Source of the DNA: Salipaludibacillus sp. LMS25
GTDB lineage: Bacteria > Bacillota > Bacilli > Bacillales > Salisediminibacteriaceae
DNA length: 64,000 nt
Reading direction: 5' to 3'
Assembly (NCBI RefSeq): GCF_024362805.1
Contig: NZ_CP093299.1
Span: forward strand, 3,442,001 to 3,506,000
Each line of letters begins with the position of its first letter. Position 1 is the stretch's first letter. Positions 55,588-63,970 of this stretch are shown here, piece after piece. A program made the translations under genes and the position numbers. Below the pieces are notes generated by a model. It did not search any database and had not been told where the DNA came from. It saw only the letters and a program-made list of their open reading frames with translations.

Positions 55588-57267
55588 TTAGTTATTCAAC
55601 CAATCTACAGCCTTTTGTAAATTCTTAAGAAGTTCTTGTTTTTGACCTTTGCTTAAGTTTAAATTCTTTGGTATTTGAGGTTCTAAAGGTAAACTAGGGT
55701 CAATTCTTACATCTACTGTAGAATTTTTACCACTACCTGCTTGTATCTGAATTTTATTGCCATCAGGTTCTGCATCTACTCTTAACTTAACTTTCTTACC
55801 GTTTATTGTTGTTTCTATAGGTTTACCAAATGTTTTACTTGTTATTTTAATATTACCAGTACCCTTATTAACATTAGCGTTTTGGCTAGAATTAACATTA
55901 TTGTTGCTATTTTTATTTTTAGAAGTGGAGTCAGCACGTTTAATATTATTAATTGATATGTTGCCATACCCTCTCCTACCACCAAACATAGGGTTGAAAT
56001 TATTTATAATAGCGCCAACCTGCGCTGCAAGAATAATTCGTTTTGCTTCCTTTTCAGATATTTCTTTACCTGTGAAATAATTATATCCTTCATTGGCAGC
56101 TCTTATTTGGCCTTGGAAAATATCTTCATGATCGTCGCTAGCACTGTCATCTTTAATGACAAGGTCTCCATTCTTTATAGCTTCTCGAAAGGCTATAATA
56201 GCTTGTGCAGTTTCTGCATCGATAGAGCTTGTGTCTTTCTTTCTTAGTTTTGGGCTATTGCCATAAATAGAATCATAAGAGGTATCGATAATGAAATCAT
56301 CAAGACGATAACAGCCGTGTTCACCGCACCAATCATACTCTTCCTCCTCTTCCTTTTTAGCTGCAGCCCTTTTTCTCCTTGCTTCCTTAACAGACATGTA
56401 CCAATTTTTTAAAGGCTCGATCTTTTCTTTGCCTATCTCCACTGCAGAATGATAGATATCTTTAAATTCCGCTACAAGTTCTCTCGCTTTCAGCGTAGCT
56501 CTATAGTGTGCAAGTGACTCTAAAGTAGTCATATCAAGCACGGTGAGGCGTTCATTTGGAAACGGTAATTGGGCAACTTGTGACGCCCGATTTTTCAACA
56601 CCTCAGCCAGCGTACCATGGGTGGGTAAATGCTGCAATTGGGTGACTGAAAAGTCTTTGACGCTGAGATGGCCACCATCCATGGCTTCGTGCATCTCCAT
56701 GACATACTTACCTAATGTTTGCAGGTTCTCCTTGATAGACTGTAACGAGGCGGCACCCGTGTGATCAAATTGCAGCACTTTGTCCACTGTCTCGTTCGCA
56801 AAGTCTTTCCCCATTTTAATGGCCTGTTGGACATCGCTATCATCAATAAGAGGAATGGCGATAATGTCTTGAATACTTCTTAGGGTGTCATTCACCGAAT
56901 CCGTTAGTGACATGGTCGTTTGACTTGCTCGATTTAGCCCGTCCTGAACCTCACCTTCAAGAAAGGCTTGGTCAATGAAACCGCCTGGTGCCGGCTCCAC
57001 TAAATATAAAGATTCCTTGATGTTCTGGAGGGCGTGCTCGTAATCTTGCGTAAACAGTCTTAATGATTGAATAAAAGGGATATGGCACGTGGCAAAAAAA
57101 TTGCGAATAGCTTGGCCACCTTGCCCTCTAAATTCAGCTTCTAAGTTTACAAAATTAGTAAGTGCCACCTCCATATCACACAGTTGGACTTCTTTCTGAC
57201 GGAGCCCCTGGATCGTCATATCAATCCCTTCATGAAGCTTGTCCACATCTAATTGCTTCATACTCAT
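55588..57267 (-). CDS. LXG-domain polymorphic toxin (type VII secretion substrate)
   Basis: 559 aa from ATG 57267 (GTG 57282 and ATG 57261 are alternatives). The N-terminal LXG domain (about 1-210) starts KQLDVDKLHEGIDMTIQGL and contains GQGGQAIRNFFATCHIPFIQ; it guides secretion through the type VII system. Middle linker with YDWCGEHGCYRLDDF and a pretoxin-like ISEKEAKRIILAAQVGAI. The C-terminal domain (about 470-559: ITSKTFGKPIETTINGKKV, SGKNSTVDVRIDPSLP, KNLQKAVDWLNN) is one I cannot assign to a toxin class. No small LXG helper genes beside it. Confidence 0.85.
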   Translation of the reverse strand: MSMKQLDVDKLHEGIDMTIQGLRQKEVQLCDMEVALTNFVNLEAEFRGQGGQAIRNFFATCHIPFIQSLRLFTQDYEHALQNIKESLYLVEPAPGGFIDQAFLEGEVQDGLNRASQTTMSLTDSVNDTLRSIQDIIAIPLIDDSDVQQAIKMGKDFANETVDKVLQFDHTGAASLQSIKENLQTLGKYVMEMHEAMDGGHLSVKDFSVTQLQHLPTHGTLAEVLKNRASQVAQLPFPNERLTVLDMTTLESLAHYRATLKARELVAEFKDIYHSAVEIGKEKIEPLKNWYMSVKEARRKRAAAKKEEEEEYDWCGEHGCYRLDDFIIDTSYDSIYGNSPKLRKKDTSSIDAETAQAIIAFREAIKNGDLVIKDDSASDDHEDIFQGQIRAANEGYNYFTGKEISEKEAKRIILAAQVGAIINNFNPMFGGRRGYGNISINNIKRADSTSKNKNSNNNVNSSQNANVNKGTGNIKITSKTFGKPIETTINGKKVKLRVDAEPDGNKIQIQAGSGKNSTVDVRIDPSLPLEPQIPKNLNLSKGQKQELLKNLQKAVDWLNN

Positions 57268-57295
57268 GAAATAAACGCTCACTTTCTATTAAATT

Positions 57296-57455
57296 ATAAA
57301 ACGAACCTTCAATCAGTGGGCGTTATCGTACTTCTCCCACTGATTGGTAGTTGAGTGAATCAGGACATTAGCGTCCGTTAGCTCCCGCCTAAATAGATGT
57401 AGCTCTCCGCTCTATTGTGAGGCGGGAGTTTTACGGACGGTTATCTGTGATAAAT
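57296..57455 (-). repeat. bcr1-like repeat, subfamily II, copy 13, minus strand, full length
   Basis: ATAAA at 57296-57300 and 57451-57455 (TTTAT on the minus strand), 160 bp. Outer stem CGTCCGT/ACGGACG, inner stem CTCCCGCCT/AGGCGGGAG, 3' hairpin CAATCAGTGGG/CCCACTGATTG: the best-preserved subfamily II copy. It lies directly upstream of the LXG toxin gene. Confidence 0.88.
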
Positions 57456-57611
57456 GAAAAAAGCGTGATGAGCACGCCTCTATACATAATAATGGAAATA
57501 ATTTTAAGGTTAAATAAGGAAATAGACGTGTTTTTAAGAAGAGGTAGGACGCAGCTGTAAGTGAAAATGTAGAAGGCATAGGACCTTAGTCATTCGTAAA
57601 GAGTCATAATA

Positions 57612-57637
57612 AAAGACCAGCACATTACAATGCTAGT
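57612..57637 (-). terminator. Terminator of the 57687 gene
   Basis: On the minus strand AGACTAGCA pairs with TGCTGGTCT around a short loop, followed by TTTATTATG. Confidence 0.65.
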
Positions 57638-57686
57638 CTCGACAGCTTTTCGATAGGCTTAAAGTCATATAAAAATCAAAAAACAC

Positions 57687-57896
57687 TTACCACTGTTTCT
57701 CCCTCAACGCCACATCTTTACTTTTATTCTTATCCCACCAGACGAGTTTCTTTTCTGCGAGTGCATGAAGCACCTTGTCCAAGTCTTTTGGCGTTTTACC
57801 TGTGAATTTGAGTAAGTTGTTATAGTTGGTGTTTTGGTCTTTTATATGCCTATGATTAAATACAATACGATACACTTTACGTTCTGAGTCTGTCAT
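57687..57896 (-). CDS. Small basic winged-helix-like protein, 69 aa
   Basis: GAGGTGCTAAC precedes the ATG at 57896. Composition and predicted helices (RKVYRIVFNHRHIKDQNTNY, TGKTPKDLDKVLHALAEKKL followed by VWWDKNK) resemble a small winged-helix DNA-binding domain. No family recognised. Own terminator downstream. Confidence 0.55.
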   Translation of the reverse strand: MTDSERKVYRIVFNHRHIKDQNTNYNNLLKFTGKTPKDLDKVLHALAEKKLVWWDKNKSKDVALREKQW

Positions 57897-58119
57897 GTTA
57901 GCACCTCGTTAACAATTAAAATACAAACAAACGTTCCCTTTTGTCAACTGGTTATTGTTCCTTATATAGGAAGGAAGTCACTAACGTTGCATTAATTTAG
58001 TTTCACTATTAAAAATAATCACAATGTTCAATAAAGTTATTTTGTGCAAAGAAAAAGTCCTTTATAATAAATAAGTCAGGTGGTCACCTGTCCAAATCCA
58101 CTAATAAAGGACCCATCTC

Positions 58120-59233
58120 ATGGACAAGATTACACGAAAAACGTCATTTGGACAATGGTTTTCACCTATAAATCTTCAACTATTTGAAGAACAAGTGAAA
58201 ACATTGAAATGAGATTTCTATACGAAGAAACTTACGACGGAATCATTCCTAAAATTATTACTCTACGCACAACTCGAGGAAGTAGAAAGTCTTCATGCGC
58301 TGAGTGATTGTCTATTCGATGACCAGCTTCAAGAAGGAATCAACCTTGATTCGATCAGTATTTCTCAACTTTCACGCCGGTTGAATGGCATGAATCCAGA
58401 CTTGTTTGAGCGGCTTTTCCTTGATTTAGTGTCACAAATTCATGCGAAAACACATTTTAAAAAACGCATTATGCCATTAAAAATCATTGATTCAAGCACA
58501 TTGCCACTTCATTTGACCCATCATAAATGGGCAAAGTTCAGGAAAACCAAAGCGGGTGTTAAGTTACATTTGCGTCTTGTGTTTATGGAAAAAGGAACGT
58601 CCTATCCCGAAAAAGCCGTCATAACAACGGCAAAGGAACATGATCGTGGTCAGCTTGAAGTTATGGTAGATGACAGAGCATGCATGCATGTATGTGTTTG
58701 ACCGTGGTTATTTAGACTATGACCGCTTTGACCGCATGACAGATGATGGCTACTTTTTTCTCTCTAGGCTAAGGAAAAACGCTGTCGTACGGGACGTTTA
58801 TACTTTTAAACTTCCTAAGGATTCCTCTGTTTTATCCGATCAAATGGTTGTGCTTGGGGCGACTCAAAATCGTGCTGAAAACTATTTGTTAAAAGTAATC
58901 GATTCAAAAGGAAATGAGCTTCAATTAATTACCAATCGGTTTGATTTAAGCGCCGAAGATATTTCAGAGATGTATAAGTCACGCTGGACGATTGAATTAT
59001 TTTTCAAATGGATCAAACAGCATCTTAATATTAAAAAGTTCTATGGGCAAAGCGAATGGGCGATCCAAAACCAAGTAGTAATAGCACTGATTGTTTTCTG
59101 CTTGCATGTTCTGGCTCAAATAGAGACGCAAAGCAAGCTAAAGGTCTTACAAATCAGTCGTTATTTACGGGCAGCACTGTGGAAGCCCACCTATACTTGG
59201 TTAAGGAAAATTGAAGGAAAAGCCGTCCCTTAA
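58120..59233 (+). pseudogene. IS4-family transposase, broken by a stop and a frameshift
   Basis: ATG 58120 opens MDKITRKTSFGQWFSPINLQ. TGA at 58210-58212 interrupts it; the frame continues (LYAQLEEVESLHALSDCLFD, MPLKIIDSSTLPL) to the GCATGCATGCAT run at 58678-58689, where one extra four-base unit shifts the frame; it resumes in YVFDRGYLDYDRFD and reaches the IS4 signature YKSRWTIELFFKWIK (Y-2-R-3-E-6-K) before TAA 59231. Two simple lesions inactivate it. Terminal repeats could not be defined; CAGGTGGTCACCTG (58078-58091) is a palindrome near the left end. Confidence 0.88.
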
Positions 59234-59453
59234 TCACGATCTTGTCGTCGTAGCACACGTCTAATTGTAAAGTTTTTTCCAAATGGATGGCGCCACCTTT
59301 AGTTGGGGAGTTACTTTTTTGGCTCTTTTCAGAAACAACTTTAAGACTGAAAATTCCGGTTTTATTTATGTAACACTAGTGACAATTATTGTAAAAAAAG
59401 TATTATTTTTAAAAAATGTGGTGTAATTATAATTTTGGAAAGGAGGTATTATC

Positions 59454-60314
59454 ATTAAATTATTTTTATTGTTTTTAGTTTTATTAATCATGAATGGTTG
59501 TGATAATAATTTAACAGTTAAAGAATTTACTCAGAAAGATTGTGAAGAAAATTGGGCGATATGTGTTTTGATACCTGATAAGAAAATGTATTATGATGAA
59601 TCGAAATTGGTAAAGGTTGCGGTACTTGATAGTGGAATAAATGAGGATATTTTAGAACTAAATAGACCAATAGAGAAAAAATATAATGCAATAAATAACT
59701 CAGAAAATATTGAGCACGATTTTGGTCACGGGACTAAGGTAGCGAGTATCATAGCTTCTAATTTAAATAAGTCATTAATAGGATTAAATGAGAATGTTTT
59801 ATTATATGATGTCCAGGTTTTGGATGAAAATGGATTTGGAAATGTGGAAAATGTAGTTGATGGGATTAAGTGGGGTATAGAACAGGAGGTAGATATTATA
59901 AATTTAAGTTTTGGTTTTTCCATAGATGATATAAACTTGCATGAAGCAATCTTAAAAGCAAATGAGCAAGGAATTATACTAGTAGCTTCAACTGGTAATA
60001 GTATTGGAGAATTTACAGATTATCCTGCTAGATATCCTGAAGTACTTTCAATATCGGCTGTTGACAGTGGGCTAGATTTGTATCCATATGCTGGATTAGG
60101 AAAAGTTGACTTTGTGGCACCGGGGGTAGATGTAAAAGTAATTGATGCAAATGGTGAAATTGTTTTGGAGAGTGGAACCTCATTAGCAACGGCTTATGCA
60201 ACGAGTGTAATAGTGAATTTGTTACAGTTTATAAGTGATAGGCTAATTGAAGATTCTAAAAGGTTAGATTCAGAAGAAAAGTACGGAAATGGTTTAATAC
60301 AACTAAATAGATAA
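59454..60314 (+). CDS. Lipoprotein S8 (subtilisin-like) serine protease
   Basis: 286 aa if translation starts at ATT 59454, the codon correctly spaced from AGGAGGT (59441-59447); this gives a full signal peptide (KLFLLFLVLLIMNGC) with lipid-modified Cys16. The first conventional start, TTG 59469, would cut the signal. Catalytic triad of S8 intact: Asp59 (AVLDSG), His92 (FGHGTKVAS), Ser243 (SGTSLATAYAT), oxyanion Asn182. No separate propeptide. It heads a cassette with a secreted toxin and a putative immunity gene, so it may process or activate the toxin outside the membrane (inference). Confidence 0.82.
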   Translation: MKLFLLFLVLLIMNGCDNNLTVKEFTQKDCEENWAICVLIPDKKMYYDESKLVKVAVLDSGINEDILELNRPIEKKYNAINNSENIEHDFGHGTKVASIIASNLNKSLIGLNENVLLYDVQVLDENGFGNVENVVDGIKWGIEQEVDIINLSFGFSIDDINLHEAILKANEQGIILVASTGNSIGEFTDYPARYPEVLSISAVDSGLDLYPYAGLGKVDFVAPGVDVKVIDANGEIVLESGTSLATAYATSVIVNLLQFISDRLIEDSKRLDSEEKYGNGLIQLNR

Positions 60315-60329
60315 GGTGGAACATTATAG

Positions 60330-61082
60330 AGAAAATATCTAATTTACTTAATTATTATTTCAATTTTTACTACTATATTACCACAAGGAAAAGCTTTTGC
60401 TCAAGATTCTAACGAGAACATAATTGATAATGGTATGGGAGAAGAGTTATTATATTATGAAGTGGAAACAGATGAATATATTAAAGATGATATAGGAGTT
60501 TTTGAGGCTTCTGTTGATACTGGAGAAATTTCTATAGATAGTGAACTACTTTATAACATAGAAGATGATGATATAGTAGCGAGTGCTGTACTAGTTGATG
60601 AAAAAGGGGAAGAATTATATTTTGATTATGAAATAAATATTATAGATATCGATTTAAATACTTATGAGTTTATCGCAGAATTTATAGATGTAAAAACTAA
60701 GGAGGTATCTATTTATAATAGTTCCGAACTTTCAGCATCTGCATTACCTCTAGTTGGTGTTGTAATTGGTTTTCTTGCTAAACAAACCTTAAAAAAAGCG
60801 ATAAGTAAATTCGGACCTAAAGCAATAATTACTTTAATGAAAACCTCAGAAAAACTTGCAGGAACAATAGCTAAAAAATTGGGGTATAAAGCTACTAATT
60901 ATAAATCACAAGGAGCAAAAATTTATGAAAGAACAAGTGGTAAAGGTCTAAAATTTATTGTTAGAGATAAAACTAGTCATAATGGTGGGGTATGGAAAGG
61001 TGCTTCAAAAAGAAGTGATTTAGGAAGTTGGCAGACAAGGTCTGGAACTTACAACCTTGAATTGAAAAGAATTGGAGATTGA
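60330..61082 (+). CDS. SAR2788-family secreted toxin with Ntox21-like C-terminal domain
   Basis: The frame codes a signal peptide RKYLIYLIIISIFTTI..AFA before QDSNENII, but no start codon precedes it: AAGGTGG and AACATT are followed by ATAGAGA, where deletion of one A would give ATG AGA. The first ATG in frame (60435) would remove the signal peptide. The acidic middle domain (YYEVETDEYIKDDIG, DSELLYNIEDDDIVASAVL) is that of SAR2788-type putative toxins (recalled). A hydrophobic and basic linker follows (about 60740-60900). The last 60 residues (FIVRDKTSHNGGVWKGASKR, TRSGTYNLELKRIGD) match the Ntox21-like toxin C-terminal domain, a predicted RNase. Confidence 0.75.
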   Translation, partial: RKYLIYLIIISIFTTILPQGKAFAQDSNENIIDNGMGEELLYYEVETDEYIKDDIGVFEASVDTGEISIDSELLYNIEDDDIVASAVLVDEKGEELYFDYEINIIDIDLNTYEFIAEFIDVKTKEVSIYNSSELSASALPLVGVVIGFLAKQTLKKAISKFGPKAIITLMKTSEKLAGTIAKKLGYKATNYKSQGAKIYERTSGKGLKFIVRDKTSHNGGVWKGASKRSDLGSWQTRSGTYNLELKRIGD

Positions 61083-61086
61083 ATAA

Positions 61087-61620
61087 ATGGGAATAGATCA
61101 ATTGATTGAAATTTATTATTTGAGTACTGCTCCGTACTTTCAAGTAGATTCTAGTAAAAGAATTCGTTTTAGTTCTGTAGACTTCGACAAGAAAAATTGG
61201 AATTATTTAAAGAACCTAATCCATTTAACTTTTGAGGATGAAGAAAAGATAGATTGTACTTTCATTATTGGGCATATAATAAATAATAAGAAAATATACC
61301 ATAAAATAGGGCTAGGAAAGTTTTTTGATATAAATAATTGGTCTGAGAAAATAATTTATGAACAGGATAGGGGAGAGGAAATTATTTTTGCTACTGTAAA
61401 AAATGTTAGTAAAAATGAGATTTACAAATTTGTGAGAGCTATTACTTCTTGTTTCATTAGGGAAGTGGAAATTACATTTCATAGCAAGCATTATTTATCA
61501 TACGTAAACGGTGATGTTTTAGATATTGTATCGAATGACGAAAAAAATATTGAAAGAATAAAAAAGAATATTTCTAAACTTTTTGTGTATGAGCAAGAAG
61601 AACAAGAGTATTTATATTAA
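61087..61620 (+). CDS. Probable immunity protein, 177 aa
   Basis: ATG four bases after the toxin stop, with GGAG at 61075 inside the toxin gene; translationally coupled. Soluble, Lys/Ile/Asn-rich (IEIYYLSTAPYFQV, FDKKNWNYLKNLIHLTF, RAITSCFIREVEITFHSKHY). No family recognised. Position and lack of signal peptide fit a cytoplasmic antitoxin for the preceding toxin. Confidence 0.6.
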   Translation: MGIDQLIEIYYLSTAPYFQVDSSKRIRFSSVDFDKKNWNYLKNLIHLTFEDEEKIDCTFIIGHIINNKKIYHKIGLGKFFDINNWSEKIIYEQDRGEEIIFATVKNVSKNEIYKFVRAITSCFIREVEITFHSKHYLSYVNGDVLDIVSNDEKNIERIKKNISKLFVYEQEEQEYLY

Positions 61621-61752
61621 TTATTTCTATAAATTTTTATAATTTTATAGTACAAAGAAGAGATATTTTTTAAAAGCGAACATTAATTGTATTTGGCAAG
61701 TAATAAATGTATGAAATGGCAATTAAAAATGAATGCCACTTGCCGCCTCTAA

Positions 61753-62472
61753 TTATTGATGTAGTAATGATTCTTTGTAACGAAAGCTGTCTCCGGTAAA
61801 CACCAGTAAATGAGAGTGGTGAATTAATCGGTCAATGACTGCTTCCGTGAGGATCGGATCCCCAAAAACATGATTCCATTGACCAAATTGCAGGTTTGTT
61901 GTGATGACAATACTACGGTTTTCATAACACATGGAAATGACCTGAAATAACAGCTCGGCCCCTTCTTTATTAAGAGGGATGTACCCCAGTTCATCAAGAA
62001 CCAGGAGATCAAGCTTTTCAATCTGTTTCATAAACTTCGGAAGCGATCCTTTCTGATTTTCTTCAATCAACTTATTAACTAAAGCTGCCACCGTAAAGAA
62101 CTTCACACGACTGCCAAAACGATGTATGGCATTTAAGGATATTAACGTTGCCAAATAGGTTTTGCCAGTGCCGACTCCACCATATAAAATGAGGTTTTCC
62201 TTCTCTTTAATAAAGCTGCCATTTAATACAGTTGACCGGTCAATTCCTTGTGGAATTTGAATGTGTTCCCACTGGAATGGTTGGGTGCCTGTCTTTGGCA
62301 ACTGGGCCTGGCTGAGTAATAAATTAATTTTACGTTCTTCGCGGTTTTCCACTTCTTTTTCAAATAGCTTGAGAAGATATTCTTCGTGTGTATCTGCTTT
62401 TATGTCTTTATAGTTCTCTCGAATCCAGCTTAACTTTAGTCGTTTGGCATAATTCTCAATCTGCTCATTCAT
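61753..62472 (-). CDS. istB: IS21 helper ATPase IstB
   Basis: 239 aa from ATG 62472, which overlaps the istA stop (ATGA-type junction, GCAAATGAATGAG). AAA+ ATPase of IS21 transposition: Walker A GGVGTGKT, Walker B LLVLDELGY, SIVITTNLQFGQW, DRLIHHSHLLVFTGDSFR. An upstream in-frame extension to 62580 is inside istA and not used. Confidence 0.93.
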   Translation of the reverse strand: MNEQIENYAKRLKLSWIRENYKDIKADTHEEYLLKLFEKEVENREERKINLLLSQAQLPKTGTQPFQWEHIQIPQGIDRSTVLNGSFIKEKENLILYGGVGTGKTYLATLISLNAIHRFGSRVKFFTVAALVNKLIEENQKGSLPKFMKQIEKLDLLVLDELGYIPLNKEGAELLFQVISMCYENRSIVITTNLQFGQWNHVFGDPILTEAVIDRLIHHSHLLVFTGDSFRYKESLLHQ

Positions 62473-63970
62473 TTGCGCCACCACCTTCCTGGAAGAAGGA
62501 ATCATAATGAGAGAGCCCCCGAGTCGCTTGTGGGACATCAGGCAGCTTAAATTGTGGCCTGATAGTCTTATAACTTTCATTTTGGTTCAGTAACGAATAA
62601 AAACAATGTTTAATCTGGTCGGTGTTCGGATGCCCGTGGAAAGATGCCATCTCTAAAGCTTTATTTAAAAGGGTGAAATCATTATTTTTAAGCAATTTTC
62701 CTAAAAGCCGTAAGGCTGATTTTTGTTCTTCCTCCGTACAGTCTTTTAAATATTTTGACCAGGTATAAGGAAAGTGATCGTATATACTTGAATACTTAAT
62801 GGCTTTTGGGCGCTTCGAAAGAAGATCAAGATAAGGCTGCCATACCATGGATCTCCTCTTCACACCGTATAAGCGGTGATGTTTCACAATCACCTCGTTA
62901 TCCTCGTTCAATACGACAATAGAGTTATAAGTGATCTGTAGTTTTACGCTCTGTCCCGCAAATCGAGGGGAAGTGGAGTATTCCTTGTTGTCCACTGTGA
63001 CAATCCCATATTTATCTGCTTTCGCTTTCTTATAATGTGCACAATCGAAGGGTTTCTCCGGAAGAAGCAGCCACGCTTTCTCATCTTCTCTAAACAACGC
63101 GGATTGTAGACCTTGTTTTTTATAATGCAGTCGTTCCCGATCCTGTTCTGCCAGTCCCCACAAAGTTTCATTAAACGAATCAAGGTTAACGACAGTACAC
63201 TCCGGAAGAAGAAAATTATTACGAACGTACTTAACCATGGCTTCCACATGACCTTTTTCGTTTCCTTTGCCTGGATTACAGAACTCATACTTAAAACCAT
63301 AATGCAGGACAAAGCGTTCAAACGTGTCGGTGAGATCCCGGTTCCCTTTGCTCTTTATCTTTTTCACCGCAGGGGATAAATTATCAAACCGGATTGTTGC
63401 TGGCACTCCGCCCATATGACTAAACATTCGTTGTAATCCTTCTAGTAAGCACTCTGTATTTTCCGAAGGAAACACCTGAAAATAAAACGTATTACTAAAC
63501 GGGAATGACATGACTAAATACGGAAGGTCGATAACCTCTGCTTGATATTTAAAAGGGGCTGTCCCAAAATCCACTTGAGCTGTTCCTGGAATTGATTCAA
63601 GAGGGAGGGCAGCTTCTTTATGATAATCCGCTAGTTCCTTTTTTCGTTTAGAAACATAATCCCTAACTGATCGATCTGAACCTTCGAAACTATGAAACGT
63701 TACTAACTGCTCAAACATTTTCTTAGCCGTACGATGGTTCTTCTTTTTCTTTTTCAGATCCTCCTTGATCCATTTATCTAAAATAGGCTTCACAGGATCC
63801 ATAACTCTTGCTTTACGTTTCTGAGGCTGTCTAGCCTCGAATTCTTCCTTATTTGCATACTTTGTAACCGTACGGGGATCGATCCCCATGCTCTTTGCCA
63901 CACCGGCATACTTTTTACCTTTTTGATTCACTTCATGTCTGATATAATCAATTTGTGCCACTGCTAACAT
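62465..63970 (-). CDS. istA: IS21 transposase IstA
   Basis: 501 aa behind TTAGGAGATG. N-terminal helix-turn-helix (YAGVAKSMGIDPRTVTKYAN), integrase-core DDE triad with Asp in TAQVDFGTAP, Asp in IRFDNLSPA and Glu in GHVEAMVKYVRN, and C-terminal beta barrel (KEYSTSPRFAGQSVKLQ). Intact; the element may be active. Confidence 0.93.
   Translation of the reverse strand: MLAVAQIDYIRHEVNQKGKKYAGVAKSMGIDPRTVTKYANKEEFEARQPQKRKARVMDPVKPILDKWIKEDLKKKKKNHRTAKKMFEQLVTFHSFEGSDRSVRDYVSKRKKELADYHKEAALPLESIPGTAQVDFGTAPFKYQAEVIDLPYLVMSFPFSNTFYFQVFPSENTECLLEGLQRMFSHMGGVPATIRFDNLSPAVKKIKSKGNRDLTDTFERFVLHYGFKYEFCNPGKGNEKGHVEAMVKYVRNNFLLPECTVVNLDSFNETLWGLAEQDRERLHYKKQGLQSALFREDEKAWLLLPEKPFDCAHYKKAKADKYGIVTVDNKEYSTSPRFAGQSVKLQITYNSIVVLNEDNEVIVKHHRLYGVKRRSMVWQPYLDLLSKRPKAIKYSSIYDHFPYTWSKYLKDCTEEEQKSALRLLGKLLKNNDFTLLNKALEMASFHGHPNTDQIKHCFYSLLNQNESYKTIRPQFKLPDVPQATRGLSHYDSFFQEGGGANE

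Noticed and set aside
61753..62580. Longer IstB start at 62580
   Set aside because: The extension lies inside istA; the overlapping ATG at 62472 gives the family-typical start and coupling.
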